This document shows, one piece after another, positions 1 through 11,540 of a stretch of DNA of 64,000 bases. The stretch spans positions 2,108,001-2,172,000 of the forward strand of contig CAKJVC010000012.1 of assembly GCA_918026815.1 (NCBI GenBank), given 5' to 3'. Under the pieces are notes generated by a model. The model was given only the letters and a program-made list of their open reading frames with translations, was not told where the DNA came from and ran no database searches. Position 1 is the stretch's first letter. Every line of letters starts with the position of its first letter. Source of the stretch: Chalara sp. BL73 (Eukaryota; Ascomycota; Leotiomycetes; Helotiales). The translations under genes and the position numbers were made by a program.

Positions 1-2
1 CA

Positions 3-1499
3 TTCTTCCTGGATTACTATGAGAAAATTATCTGCCCCTCGGTGGTGGTAATTGATAGTCCGACGAATCCTTACCGGGAGCACATTCTCAGCTTAGCTAC
101 TACCAGCCAGAGCCTTACCCATGCAATTTGTGCGCTAGCTGCCTGTAACCTTCGCATGAAGCGTAAACAGTCTTTGGGACAAAATAATCTGCGTCCCCAG
201 CCTTTTGAGTTGGAATTGCAAGATCACATCAACGGTGGCCCTTCCCGCCCAACCTGTGTCAGGAGAACATCTTATTTCCCTGTCTCTCCAGATGTGCACT
301 CCAATGACTCTTCTATTCAAGAGGAATATCAACATCGCTCGCTAGCTGTCTCATTGCTCAACCAACAGCTTAGTGATCCTTCAAAAGCCCGGCATGATTG
401 TGTTCTCGCCACACTTTTTATTCTCTGCCATTATCGTATGTGTGAGTCTGGCATCGCACAATTTCGCACCCAATTTGCCGGCGTGAAGAAGATCTTGGGG
501 ATGCGAGAATCTGGACTGGAAACAGGAAATTGGGGCTGGATGGAAACTCTCTTCACTTATTTTGATGGCATTGCGGCTTCTATTAATGATAGGGAGGCTC
601 AGCTGCGTGGTGGCTATCTCTCTATGATTGCTGCCACTCCCTCGAATCCTAACCACGCACTTGAAAACATGGCAGGCTGTGACTCTCATCTCTTCAAGAC
701 GATCGCCAAGCTTGGCCGACTAAACTTATTATGCCAGCACCGTCCTGTGCTCGCAGATCCCACACAAACCTCACTTGAGTGTCTGGCTGCAAGACGCAAC
801 TCTCCTCCACAATCTCGTCCCGGCCTTGCAGGCCAAGCACTGGCTGATTTCTACAACCTGCACGCACACAATTTCGACGGTAACGGATTTGCATCGACCC
901 TTGACGACGATGCCGCCTTCCCACTTCTTACGTCGACCTCGTCCCACGAGGACTTGCGGACGACCTTCTGGACAGAATGGAAGGCTGCCCGTCTTGCTTT
1001 GCAGGAGTGGGAGTTCGACCCTGCACGTCTGGTCGCCACTTTACCAGCCACACCAACACCCACCCAGCTCCGCGACTTTGGATACATCTCCGAGGCTTTC
1101 CGCTACTCAGCTCTGCTCTATACGGAGCGCCTCGCCTGCCCAAACCTTCCTGCTTCTCATCTCAACTTCCAGAACCTGGTTTCCCAGGTATTATACTATG
1201 TTACCTCGCTGGAGGCGGGTAGCGGCTGCGAGAAATTCCTTCTCTGGCCCCTGTTCATCTCCGGGAGCGAATGCGTGAATGAACTACAGCAAGGAATCGT
1301 ACGAAGAAAATGCCGCGAGATCATGGGACGCAGCGGCTATCTGAACAACCTCGCCGGACTCGAGGTCTTGGAGAAACTGTGGATGGAAAAGGAAGATCGC
1401 GTGGGAGAACGGGAGAGAGAGGGTCGACCTGGGCTGGGCGGCCCCTTTAGATGGACGAGGCATATGGATGGAGTAGAAGGAGAATGGATGATGTTTTAA
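3..1499 (+). CDS. Fungal-specific transcription factor C-terminal domain protein (5' truncated)
   Basis: The reading frame is already open at the left edge and runs to a stop at 1497-1499, so the N-terminus, where a Zn2Cys6 cluster would lie, is outside the window. About 499 residues are visible. The segment near the start, with HAICALAACNLRMKR, matches the helical C-terminal domain of fungal Zn-cluster regulators (Fungal_trans_2 type): a run of short helices with conserved small residues, followed by a long helical repeat region. No intron is needed in this part. These proteins are nuclear sequence-specific regulators, often of secondary or carbon metabolism; the target cannot be read here. 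The C-terminus (FRWTRHMDGVEGEWMMF) resembles the usual end of the family. Family assignment is from recognition of sequence pattern; the DNA-binding domain is not seen. Confidence 0.75.
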   Translation, partial: FFLDYYEKIICPSVVVIDSPTNPYREHILSLATTSQSLTHAICALAACNLRMKRKQSLGQNNLRPQPFELELQDHINGGPSRPTCVRRTSYFPVSPDVHSNDSSIQEEYQHRSLAVSLLNQQLSDPSKARHDCVLATLFILCHYRMCESGIAQFRTQFAGVKKILGMRESGLETGNWGWMETLFTYFDGIAASINDREAQLRGGYLSMIAATPSNPNHALENMAGCDSHLFKTIAKLGRLNLLCQHRPVLADPTQTSLECLAARRNSPPQSRPGLAGQALADFYNLHAHNFDGNGFASTLDDDAAFPLLTSTSSHEDLRTTFWTEWKAARLALQEWEFDPARLVATLPATPTPTQLRDFGYISEAFRYSALLYTERLACPNLPASHLNFQNLVSQVLYYVTSLEAGSGCEKFLLWPLFISGSECVNELQQGIVRRKCREIMGRSGYLNNLAGLEVLEKLWMEKEDRVGEREREGRPGLGGPFRWTRHMDGVEGEWMMF

Positions 1500-2943
1500 G
1501 ATCTTTTCTTCTGTTTGTCACCACGAAGGATATCAGCGTTTCTTTCAGGGATTATTTTTATGGAGGTTAACTAGGCATTGAGGCATTATGGGTAAATGTC
1601 CCCTTACGAATGCATGTACGGATGGAGGGATGACAGGGCAAAGTCACGAAAACAAAACACGAATTGGGAAGGTTCGGCCACCTTCATGGTGGGTTTAATC
1701 GGCGTTTTTGGGCAGCAGGCATTTTGATGAACCCGGGCCAGCGAGCGTGCGATTCTGGATAATGGGCAATGTGTAATGCGGATACCAATATCAATATCAA
1801 TATGAAATACCAATCACCATGATCCAAAATCCAATACGATATCTATCTGATTGTGACAGCTTTCGGTTCTGACTTTCTTTCGTGTGAGCAAAAAACAATA
1901 CTGAGCAAAAAAAATATATATCATGTACTGCCGATTGACTATACAGCACAACTATCGACACTAGAATCGTCCATGCAGTAGCGGAGTAAGACAAACACAA
2001 ATTGCATCTCCATAAGCGTGGCAGCTCCGCTGCTTGGCTGAAGACTGAAAATACTCAAGAAAGCAGACCCTATAGTTATTCTCTAGCTGCCTATAGACCA
2101 ATCCGCATGTTTTATGCCACAATACTACCAGACAGCAAGGGGATGCCTGGTCAACATGAGAACCATTCTTTGCCACAACCGATATGCATCGGAGGAAGGC
2201 ATCTGTACCCGTTCCCCTTCCCTGAGCACATATATCAGAACACTCATTCATACTTTCGTCTTCGCCAGCAGACTCACGATCGATACTTCATTCGTCAATG
2301 CCTACCTCACCAGCACCCTCTCGGCTATTTCCTCCTTCCTTATGTCCGTCACTTTCTTTACCAGCCCCTACATCAGCCCAAACGCTGCCCGCTGCAGGTA
2401 CGACCTTATCCATGGCATCGCGTATGCGGCTCTCAACGACCAGCAGGCCACGTTTCCTGGGCGGCGGTCTATTAGGCAAAACAGCACCGAATGAACCAGC
2501 CTCCAGAGGACAAGATGCTTCTACGTCGGCCAAGGAGCTGTTTTGCCAATATACGCGTAGGTGTGCACGTGCGCAGGTGTTCGTGACAACTATACTCCCA
2601 TGCTGGATGGAAATTAGCAAGGCGATCCCAGGAGGGTTCAAGTTATTCCCTGCCGCGACACTCTCAACTATCAGCATATGGGAGCCTCTGAAATTTGATG
2701 CTGCCTTTTTACAGCTAGAAAAGTCGAACCCCACCTCATCCTATGGCATCAACAATTACTTTGCCAGTGGTGTTATGGTGTCGAGCGTGTTGCTGATAAG
2801 GAGCACCGGGTTCTTTTTATTGCCTCCAAAGGGCTATTGGTTTTATTAGCACAATGGTGCTCACTCAGGAAACTATTGAATTACCAACGTAGCTATTCTT
2901 CCCACAATGCGCCAACCATAACACGCAATATGTTAGAGAGCCA
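1500..2943. other. Intergenic region, only doubtful ORFs
   Basis: No recognisable gene. The longest ATG-initiated frame is 2298-2849 (+, 183 codons), beginning with a Ser/Pro-rich stretch and overlapped by a 148-codon frame on the other strand. Neither resembles a family I know. A short imperfect AATATC repeat lies around 1786-1812. Confidence 0.5.
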
Positions 2944-2949
2944 TCAGCT

Positions 2950-4417
2950 CACCTCCAATCGTGCTTTTCCAGCTAAACCTCTTTCATATCGCAGGTAATA
3001 TGTAAAGGCCCTGTTAGAGAAGCCAAGCCCTATATGGTCACAAGAGACCCTAATAAACGTGCTTTCACGTTCCATCGTGAGAATTTGGTGCAGGGTTTTC
3101 TCACCGATAATAATTTTGTGACCACCCGTATACGTTGTCATCTGTGAAGTTTCGAAGTGGATTTTCCAAATCGATCATGAACGGACCAATGGAAGGCCAT
3201 TTATAACGCGGAGTATAGGTGCTATCAACAAATTTATATCGAGTCGTCCACGGGACATTCTGAATATTGGTAGCATTGGCCCACCTTCGGTCAACAGCTT
3301 TCCGAGCATCAAGCTGCAAGAGTGAATTTTCAACTCGATTGTAGATGTGTAGAGGAGATGAGCCGGTCCATATTGCGCATTTATTGGGATCAGCGGCATG
3401 GTAGCAGGAGAAGAACGCTTACCAGGTATCATTAAGGTCGGTGAGTGTTGTATTTTCAATTCAAGCTACCCAGTCATCAGGATCCACTATGCCATCAAGC
3501 ACAACTTTGCCCATGCGCTCGGGGAACATTGATGCGAATGTTTGGCCCAGAAGAGTTCCATAGCTGACGCCCAAGAAGTTTAAATGTTCTAGGTGTGTGG
3601 CTTTGCGACCTCAGGCGACCTAGCATACGCATCAAGAATTTCGATCATATCTCTGGCAAAATCAGCCGACGACATGTATTGCCCAATGCTACCAGATCCG
3701 CCAATGGCAAGTCCGCAGACCTTGCCGCGCTCTCGAGACAAGTTAAATAGGGATTCGTTAATTCCAGTAAAGCTAGAGGTCTTGAATGATGGTTCGTCAG
3801 CGGACCTCTTTTTACTCCATCCTTTTTCATAACAGTTGCTCGAAGGTGTTGACCGCTCCAGAACGCCAAAGAACAAGTCATAATCTCTACCAATTGCGTT
3901 GTGTAGGACATTATTCTGGGGATATTTCCCACCCAAAGGCATATCGATACCAGGCTCACCTGGGCCACCAACTACAAAATCGTCAGTCTAGCAGAGTCTC
4001 AAAATCTATGATGGTAAGCGGCGGATGGAGACATTGAAACCGTAGGAGCTCTTGCGACTGCTCTCAGGTATATTAGTGCTTCTACACATATGGAGGAATC
4101 GTTAAGAGAAATAGACCTACGACTGTAAAGAACCATTCCCTTGTAAGACACTGATAGTGACGCGGCTGGTTTTACGATAGGCAAGCTTGCACGCATGTAG
4201 CTGTTTGGATTTGCGTAATCTAGTGGAACATATTGCATATTTAATTCATTGATATGCTGTATCAGTAATGGCTACTCGCTGAAAGTCTGGAAAATTGATA
4301 GGAGTTGTAAAAATCTCTCCAGACGAGATTTTTGGACGCGGGAATATAGACGAATGGATCGCTTGATGAGACTGTTTGAGCCGCTGCTAGAAGCAGAATA
4401 GAGAAATTCAAAAGCAT
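2950..4417 (-). pseudogene. Decayed secreted alpha/beta hydrolase (S33 / tripeptidyl-aminopeptidase-like)
   Basis: Translation of the minus strand in several frames gives the family's landmarks in the right order. A signal peptide starts at an ATG at 4417 (MLLNFSILLLAAAQTVSS). Then come the VPLDYANP motif (about 4225), the oxyanion-hole motif GGPGEPGID (about 3965), the nucleophile elbow LNFLGVSYGT (about 3575), MGKVVLDGIVDPDDW (about 3500), and the lid segment AFFSCYHAADPNKC followed by an IWTG element (about 3400). The gene is not functional as read. There is a frameshift or stop just before the nucleophile elbow (TAG at 3589-3591), and TGA and TAA stops occur between DPDDWVA and AFFSC. The normal TAP-like C-terminal end with the catalytic Asp and His is not recognisable; only a weak remnant extends to about 2950. 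Intact relatives are secreted fungal peptidases or hydrolases of about 550-600 residues. The boundaries are approximate. Confidence 0.8.
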
Positions 4418-6209
4418 GATCAACACGAAATGATATATCTCTTCGTATCATATGCCCGAGAGCTGTGAACTTGGGACCAGTCCAAGTCCTTCCCACTCTA
4501 GGCTTACTTGAGCTTCTGCTTCTGCTTGAGGCTCGCATCTCCTTGATGTTCTACTTTCCCCTAAACTGAAATTGCCTCATGTAGAGGTTCAACTATTGAT
4601 CCAGCCACCGTCTGAGCTTTAGAAGACGCAAGCGTCTAGTTAAGTTATGCATCGTACCGCGTCTTAATGAAACGGGGTTCAGCAGCATTTTCGAATAGTG
4701 TCAGAAAGTAAACGACGAAAGGTAACACTACAAAATAGACGATAACGTTAAGAATGATATTTATTCCGTACCATTTGATATTTTGGGGATGAGTAATGTC
4801 ATGACTGGAAGTCATTTTCAAGCGAAGTTAAAGCAGCGGTGAAATGCTCAGGAGGGCGAAACGAAATGCTTCTTCATTTTTCTCTTGAGATCGTTATGAA
4901 AGCACCTGAGGTCTTGCAGATTCCCGAGCTAATCGACGCCGAAGCAGCTGTTGTAATTTTCTGTGACTCTACAGACGTACCCGTCGACGTAGCTTGGATT
5001 TTTGTCTTTAGTCCTGAGCTAAGAGAGCGATGCGGCAATCGCACTTGCGCCTGTGCCAAGGCAGAAGAACAAATTAATAAGTAGAAACAAGCAGGAGGCT
5101 CGGAAAATGGCAATGGTGAAATGGATAATGGACGCTAAATGTAGGATCTGGTTAGTAATTGCCCTAGAAATTGGCGTTCGGAAATCGTTGGTATGGAGTT
5201 CTGAAGCAAAATAGAATGTTGATGGAAGTAAGATGATGGTCATGAGATGTAGGGTACCAATAACAACAAGCTTGATCTAAGGCAGGTAGAAATCTAGCTA
5301 CAACGGAAAGAACACAGACGTAGTCCTGCTCCTCTTTTGAACTTGCGCTGAAACACGATTTATCATCATGGCCACCCATGGTGGGAAGAATAGGTCTGGG
5401 GAGGCAAGATCTACCAGTAACTTAGCAATCTAACATATTCGTAATTAAGAAAATATACAGTAGAAGGCGACATCGTGCTACTTGCAGGTAAATACTTTCT
5501 TGGCTCATAAGTAGGGGCGAGAATTGTACATGAGCGAACAAATAGATCTGGAAAAGATATCACGATGTGTGTCCTAAGCAACCAGATCTAGGTGGGGCAC
5601 TCGCCTCTCGAAGAATGAACTTTGCATATGAATTGGTAAGAACGTTATGGAGACACGTCAAGGGCAGTAAATTAATATGATAGATAAGATCTTTTGTGCT
5701 GCAGGAAATAGTACATCGAGAAAACCCTCATCTTAAGCTAAAGGTGTGACTGGACTGCGGAGCTCATTCCTGCTAGGTCCACGATATTCTCACAGGCATC
5801 AGACGAAATCCAATGACTTATTAACCTACTCTACTCAAAAGAGCTAGATCAAGGACTCGTTGCGTGGTAAGCGTAGCATCATATAAAAGAAGGAGAGGGA
5901 AGTCCTCAACTATAAGATGTCGTTGTAGTTCTAGCTAGGATCGTCACGTTCGTTGTCTTTTGTAACCTCACCTGACATTTCTGTGTAAAAAAGGCAAAGC
6001 CTGATCTGCTTCAGGAAGCAAATTCACAGAATATTTTTCGATTCATCATGTGCATATGGATGATGATGGAAAGGTGGAATATTTGTCTTACGACCGAAAG
6101 TACCACTCGCTTAACAAGGTAGGCGGTGAAAAAAGGGGCAGAAACTAACAATGTGACCTCCAACGGAAACAGTTCCTGTGAAACTTGTCCTTGATGTACA
6201 TGACTACCA
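4418..6209. other. AT-rich intergenic region
   Basis: Only short overlapping frames of 60-80 codons on both strands (for example 4839-5084 + and 4874-5113 -). None resembles a known family and none has a convincing gene structure. Confidence 0.5.
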
Positions 6210-7681
6210 ATGCAACATCCCACCGCAGCAGATTTGATCTTTTCAGATCAAGCAAACCACAATTTCTCCAAAACTCTTGGAGAGCTAAAACGGTCCGCTC
6301 TCTCCATCCACAACCGCCTCAAATCTATACAGGCAGACGCGTCATTTGCAGAAAAAGTTGCGGTTGCATATTCGAGACCATTGGTAGCAAATGAACGATG
6401 TGGAAGCTGGTACATCAATCCGCAGACGAAAGCTGGGAGTGCATATTTTAAAAGCACGGATGGACACACTGGTGTATGGAAATTCAGTTCACGGAGGTTG
6501 AACCTACACCTTTTAGATATGATTGGGAAGAATGATGGGTACATTGAACCATATGCCACACAATGACCACTTGCTGACTATACGCAAAGATGTATAATTG
6601 TTGATTCTACACGGCGAGGAAAGAGTAATGCTTTCTCCCCCCTGTTGGATGCCATCCTGACAATGTCATAGGGATGCCGGATGCGTTGAGTAAAACAATA
6701 CCAATATGGTGCAGTGTCATAAATCGCTACGTCTTCCCAGCGAGCCCAGAATTTCACGACTTATATACACCACCGCAGATTGTTTCGGATACAGAACACG
6801 CGCAAATCAAGCAGCTCTTGCCTACATTTCTTGACTCCTTGAGAGCATTAGCAATACCTATTCGCCAGCTCGAAAATCAGATTTCGAAGCCTCTACGCCC
6901 CATCTGGATAACACCAGAGTCTCGTATTACCGAGACAGGTACGATATTTGATGAATTTCATCCAGTCATTTGTTGTACAGTCTCGCGCAGAGTCTTGGGT
7001 GGGGAGGTCAGCGAGGGTGGATATATACAAGGCGCAGGAGATGACACAGAAAATTGGGCACAGGGCCTTACCCCACCAGTCTTCTGGGCCAACGATACAT
7101 TGCTCCTGTCCTCTGCTGAAGGAGACCTTCCAGAATTGATCGAAAGGCTTGTCATTGAGCATGTTGGAGTGGAACAGACCGGCTTGCGGCCTATCCACCC
7201 GACCACATTCGTTCTCATTGGTACATATGCTGCTAATGATTCGCAGTGTAAGATACCAAGTATCAGCCTGTTGCCAGCGGCAACTGATGGACAAAGTTGG
7301 CTAGAAACGTCAACAAGTCTGGAACTCGGTTTAGGACCGCACAAATTGGGTAGTCGTAATCTCCGTTCTGCTCTCCCTAGAATCATCAATTTTGCAGAGA
7401 AATTGTTGCTCCACGCGCCAGATGTCTCATCTGAAGCGCCACAACGAATTATTATAAAATGCGATAGCGGCAGAGACCTCTCCATCGGAGTGGCTCTAGC
7501 CATCATTTGCATTTTCTGCAATGATGATGGTTCCTTACGGAAGTCCGTGGTTCAGTTTTCAAGCATTGATAAGACTTTTATTCGGCGTAGGCTTGGTTGG
7601 ATATCTACCTCAATTCCTGATGCAAATCCAAGTCGAGCCACGCTCCAAAGCGTGAATAGCTTCTTAATGGAACGTCGATGA
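6210..7681 (+). CDS. RIT1: tRNA A64-2'-O-ribosylphosphate transferase (initiator tRNA modification)
   Basis: Rit1 adds 2'-O-ribosyl phosphate to A64 of initiator tRNA-Met, keeping it out of elongation. The N-terminal block (ADLIFSDQ, LGELKRSALSI, then LVANERCGSWYI and KAGSAYFKSTDGHTG) and the central CIIVDSTRRGK / MPDALSKTIPIWC motifs are diagnostic. The C-terminal part has a phosphatase-like loop, CDSGRDLSIGVAL, typical of the DUSP-like fold of Rit1. There are three exons: 6210-6538, 6590-6624 and 6672-7681. The introns are 51 and 47 bp, both GT-AG, and joining them restores the family motif DSTRRGKR-MPDALSK. The total is 457 residues, close to the usual 450-500. The start at 6210 is the nearest ATG before the first conserved block; a short upstream exon cannot be excluded. 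The protein is expected to be cytosolic. It follows a gene-poor stretch and stands alone on its strand. Confidence 0.93.
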
Positions 7682-8058
7682 GCGTTCAATATTATAGAAC
7701 TGCTTTATGAGCTCATACCTACATAACAGATTTACTTAGACCTACCTAAAGAAGATGCAGCGCTATTCTTGGTGGATTAAGTGAGCCCCTAGGTAGGGTT
7801 GCAAGGAATACATTTAATTACAGACTCACAATTGAAAGCAAACACAGGATGTAGCAGCGACTTAGCGGCCGTTGCGTGCCGGTGAAATTTTGATGATCGG
7901 CACCAAGACCTAAATATGGATAAAGTAGAAGGACGCTTGATTTCCGTAGACATTGTTCCGCGAATCATAGGCATTCCATAATATTATACATAGAAACCTG
8001 AGAACTGGAGCCCTTTTCTTCTCTACTCTAATCTCAAGTTCTTCTAGTAAATCTCATT
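7682..8058. other. Intergenic region upstream of the AA9 gene
   Basis: About 380 bp without a coding frame that I can support. It holds the 3' end of RIT1 and the promoter of the AA9 gene. Confidence 0.6.
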
Positions 8059-8963
8059 ATGTTACTTGTTTCGTCTTTTATCTTCTTGACACTTGGTGTC
8101 CCATCCGCTTTTGGCCACGGGTATGCGTACTTTTCACAAGCAGATATATTCTGATTTCATCGCAGCCATGTCAAATCCTTGATCTTGAATTCAGCGACAT
8201 ACACAGGCTATCTTCCTGTCGCAACTCCTGATTTCAACGCCGATGCTCCATCCATCAGCCGCAAAATCGGTGCAGTTCCAGTCGGTATGTAACACCTTTT
8301 AGATCGACTGACGGCATCCAAAGAACTCTAAAGCAATTATACTTCCTGTTTTAAGTTCTGCCGTTCATGTACTAACATTATCTCATTCCAGACGGCCCAG
8401 TCATCAATCAAACCTCCACAGATATAACCTGCAATTTCAATGCTGTGCCTATAAATGACGCCGGGGTGTCCCGCACCGGTCCTATCACAGCCGGAACAAA
8501 CATTTCATTTCACTGGAATGGCTTTACGCACTCCGGTCCTATTTTCACTTACCTTGCCAAATGCACTCCTAACTGCGGCTCTTTCACTGGCACCACCACA
8601 AAATCTTGGTTCAAGATCGACCAGCGTGGCTATGACACCAAATGGGCTACTCAATACCTCTTCGACCAGGGTAATGTGTGGTACACGAAGATCCCGGAGT
8701 GTATTGAGCCAGGAGAGTATTTGGTTAGACATGAGATTATTGCGTTGAGTGCTTGTAGCGTGGTTGGAAAATGCCAGTTTTATCCAAGTTGTCATCAGGT
8801 TAAAGTGCTTGCAAGCGGGAAAGCGACGAAGGCGGTCTCTAGTGATTATCTTGTGACCTTCCCTGGCGGCTATAGCCCGACGGAGCCAGGAATTCTCTGG
8901 AATACTAATACACAGTTGCCGGCGAATTATGTGATGCCAGGGGTGAAGCTATTTACCTGCTGA
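8059..8963 (+). CDS. AA9 lytic polysaccharide monooxygenase (formerly GH61), secreted
   Basis: Copper-dependent enzyme that oxidatively cleaves cellulose or related beta-glucans outside the cell. There are three exons: 8059-8120, 8166-8284 and 8392-8963 (introns 45 and 107 bp), giving 250 residues. Residues 1-19 form a signal peptide, and cleavage before HGHV exposes the N-terminal His (residue 20), the first ligand of the copper histidine brace. The second ligand is His107 in THSGPI. The second-sphere His174 (RHEIIALSA) and Gln189 and the axial Tyr191 (QFYPSC) are all present. The first intron splits the GHGHV codons, and joining it restores the mature N-terminus, which supports the splice model. 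The size equals a single AA9 catalytic domain; there is no CBM1 or linker. The substrate (C1 or C4 oxidation) cannot be told from sequence alone. Confidence 0.95.
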
Positions 8964-9246
8964 AGGGAGGTCGAATGAGGTTTCGGGAGAGCCAGTTCGA
9001 TTAAGTCAAATGCAGATATGATTATGCGTGGGTTTGGCATATTGTGTTGGCGAATATATGCAGAAACCGGAGGAGAGCTCGTACTTATGTCTTTAAGGTA
9101 GCCAAATTTGATCCTCACGTCCTAATTTCCCTTGATCCATATGAAGACAGCCTCTGGAAACTATACAGACTTACATATCTTGGGCATTAAAATCTTGAAT
9201 TCATTTGTAAGAATGCAGATTTCTGAACAAGAATAACAAAAGAAGA

Positions 9247-9669
9247 CTATGACCCCACCGTCCTCGACAACTCCTTCAACGCCTCAAGCGCCTTTTCCCT
9301 GTCATCCCACGCAACATACAAATGATCATGATAAAACCCAGCAACCACATTGGCACTTATCCCCTTCTCCGTTAAGGCCGTCGCAAACGCAGCCGTCAGC
9401 CCGACGGCCTCCAGCGCCGAGTGCACTTTCAGCGAGATAAGTGCAGCCACATAGCCATACTCTAGCTTATTGGCGTCAGCGATATCCTGCTCCAGCACCA
9501 TCGTCAAGCCTTCATCTTCCCGTACTGTGACGACGGGTTGTAGCGCTGCGGCATCGCGGGCGATGGGTGACGAGTATGGGATGCTCAGGTAGACGTAGCG
9601 TGTTGGCGAGAGGATTGGCTCCATGGAGCGAATCAGTGTTGAGAGTGAAGTTTCTCCTGTTGAAGGCAT
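9247..9669 (-). CDS. Small ACT-domain protein (ACT_3 / ACT_7 type)
   Basis: A single-exon frame of 140 residues with ATG at 9669. It has a duplicated ACT-like fold: an N-terminal half with MEPILSPTRYVYLSIP, and a C-terminal half with ALEAVGLTAAFATAL, GISANVVAGFYHDHLYVAW and KALEALKEL. The motif ANVVAGFYHDHLYV is characteristic of the stand-alone ACT proteins found in many fungi and bacteria, sometimes annotated as aspartate-kinase-like ACT proteins. ACT domains bind amino acids or other small ligands; the ligand here is not known. It is convergent with the AA9 gene, about 280 bp away. The full-length family is 130-140 residues, so this copy is complete. Confidence 0.88.
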   Translation of the reverse strand: MPSTGETSLSTLIRSMEPILSPTRYVYLSIPYSSPIARDAAALQPVVTVREDEGLTMVLEQDIADANKLEYGYVAALISLKVHSALEAVGLTAAFATALTEKGISANVVAGFYHDHLYVAWDDREKALEALKELSRTVGS

Positions 9670-10763
9670 GGTGCAAAATTAAGTTGTGTGTATTATGCTG
9701 GACGATCGGGACTGGAAAATTAACGGTGCTTCATTGATGTATGGCTGTGGGCGAATTTATCGTCATTCATCATCTGCTGTGTCATGTAAAAGGCGGGATT
9801 TAGTGGCTCGGTTCAATGATGCTTTGCTCATTGCGACTCGGCTTAGCCTCGGCGGCTCCAAGCGAAAGCGCAAAAAAGAACCCGCTACAGTAGCGGAGCT
9901 GCAGTTTATCTGTCTGCGCAATTGAATTGGTATATGAAGATACGTAAAATAGGTGATTCATCGGCAGCCGCCGTTATTAAGCTGCTTAATATGCAAGATC
10001 TCAAGCCAAGTGATCTGGAGTGGATCCCGCCTAATATGGTGTAAGAGATCGATGTAATCGTTTGGGCTCGCTTAAAAAGGGGCTTACCCCTCACTAAAGA
10101 AACTCCTAAGCATCCGATCAGAAGACGGCACATCTTCAAATGTAGTGGGCAAGAAGTTGCGGGTGTCAGTACAGAATACGCCTGTAGCAGCACGTTGCTT
10201 GGGTTTGTGCATAGGCGATTTATCATTGTCTCAAAGTAGCAGAATCACTCTGATGTTCTGCTCGCTGTGCAATCGGCAGAAGTCCGTTGATAACTTCAGG
10301 CGACCATGGAGACAACAGCGACGGGAGTTTTAGCTTCGTAAATATACACTGTCAAGTACATAATAGAACTGGGGCCTGAAGGTAGGCGGCTGGTACAGAT
10401 TTGTACTATTCTTAGATGCAAGGACATATCTCACTTTGGCACACTATAGTGCAGAAACCGAGATATACAACGCATCACATTAGTTACTTTATCTATGTTA
10501 ACCTAAAACGTATTATAAGCCAATAATTTGTATGTCCGTTGACAAATTCTCTCAAAAAGAATCCCCGATTCTTAAAAAGACTCGAAGGATCTGCGCAAAG
10601 CCCCCGCTCCTACTATGATTTCTTCCCATCATTGACTCTGCTGATCAGAAGCTACAGCTCTCTTGCATATAGAGATTAATAAGCACTTTAGTCTTTACGC
10701 CTCTAACACCGTCGGTTTTTTAATCGCTTTCCGAGCTCCAGGACAGCCCGATAAAGATCATTT
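9670..10763. other. Intergenic region without recognisable gene
   Basis: Frames of 60-106 codons on both strands (for example 9906-10226 -) with no family resemblance. On the minus strand, 10764-10880 carries a further open stretch that may be the 3' end of the gene to its right. Confidence 0.5.
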
Positions 10764-10880
10764 ATACTTTCATTCTCCGAAATATTTTGATATTTTCCGG
10801 AATGTGAGTGTCAAAATGGAGCCGCTGAACTAACTCAGACTGGGTCGGTATATTTTCTAGGATTCTGTCTTGCACGTCTC

Positions 10881-11540
10881 TTAGTCCTGCCTCTGTGTGC
10901 CGTGCGTTGCCGCTTCCAGCCTTGCCACGTGTTCCAGTCGCTCAACAATGGGTGAGTTCTGGGGTTTGGCCGCGAATTGTAGTTGTTGATGCTGTGTAGA
11001 GCAAGCCGCGGTGGCGTTGTTGGTGCATATTGGGATTGAGGCATGTTTAGAGGAGGGGTCACCTGCCATTCTTTCTTCCTCTCTTTTACAAAGAACATTA
11101 GGAGAGCCATCCCAATCGTAGCTATCATTCAAGATATGGGCAAAGGAGTTGCTTGGAACAATTTCTCTGATAGGGGCATGGTAGACTTGCGCAATTGTCC
11201 CATTTGTTTTTGACTTGTCGCCTCCGCGGGCGAAAGGTGCCTTGGCAGTTGGAGGCGGAAGTCTACTGGGTGGCGGGGGACTTGCATCATGGCGGAGATC
11301 GAGGTTTGAGTGACTATTTGTAGCAAAATTATTAGATATAGGGTGACTTTGATTGCTGGTGGCTCCTTTTGAATTCTTGTTGTTGACGATGCGTGGGTTT
11401 GGAATCGTGAGATTAATATGACTGTCTCCAGAATTGTTTGTACAAGCTACAGAGGCATCCCAATCAAATTTTCCAAGGATACCCATATATGCGGTTGGAG
11501 CGCCAATGGCACGTCCTACAGCCAAAGCATCTTGCTTCAT
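10881..11540 (-). pseudogene. Open extension after the TAG of the unknown gene
   Basis: This stretch is in the same frame as, and directly follows, the TAG at 11541-11543. The 219-codon extension contains a Pro-rich segment (SPPPPSRLPPP) and two loosely similar elements (GILGKFDWDAS and HILNDSYDWDGS). After its TAA another frame (10880 to about 10764) reads ILENIPTQSELVQRLHF, which also looks coding. It is either the former C-terminus of the gene cut off by a nonsense change, or it is translated by readthrough. Confidence 0.4.

Noticed and set aside
775..1278. Plus-strand 167-codon frame inside the regulator gene
   Set aside because: Overlaps the 499-codon regulator frame in another phase, with antisense-like composition and no family.
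2288..2849. Overlapping 148- and 183-codon frames on opposite strands as genes
   Set aside because: Both cannot be right, neither matches a known family, and no supporting splice structure or conserved motif was found.
9249..9440. Plus-strand Pro/Thr-rich frame opposite the ACT gene
   Set aside because: Shadow of the minus-strand ACT-domain coding sequence.
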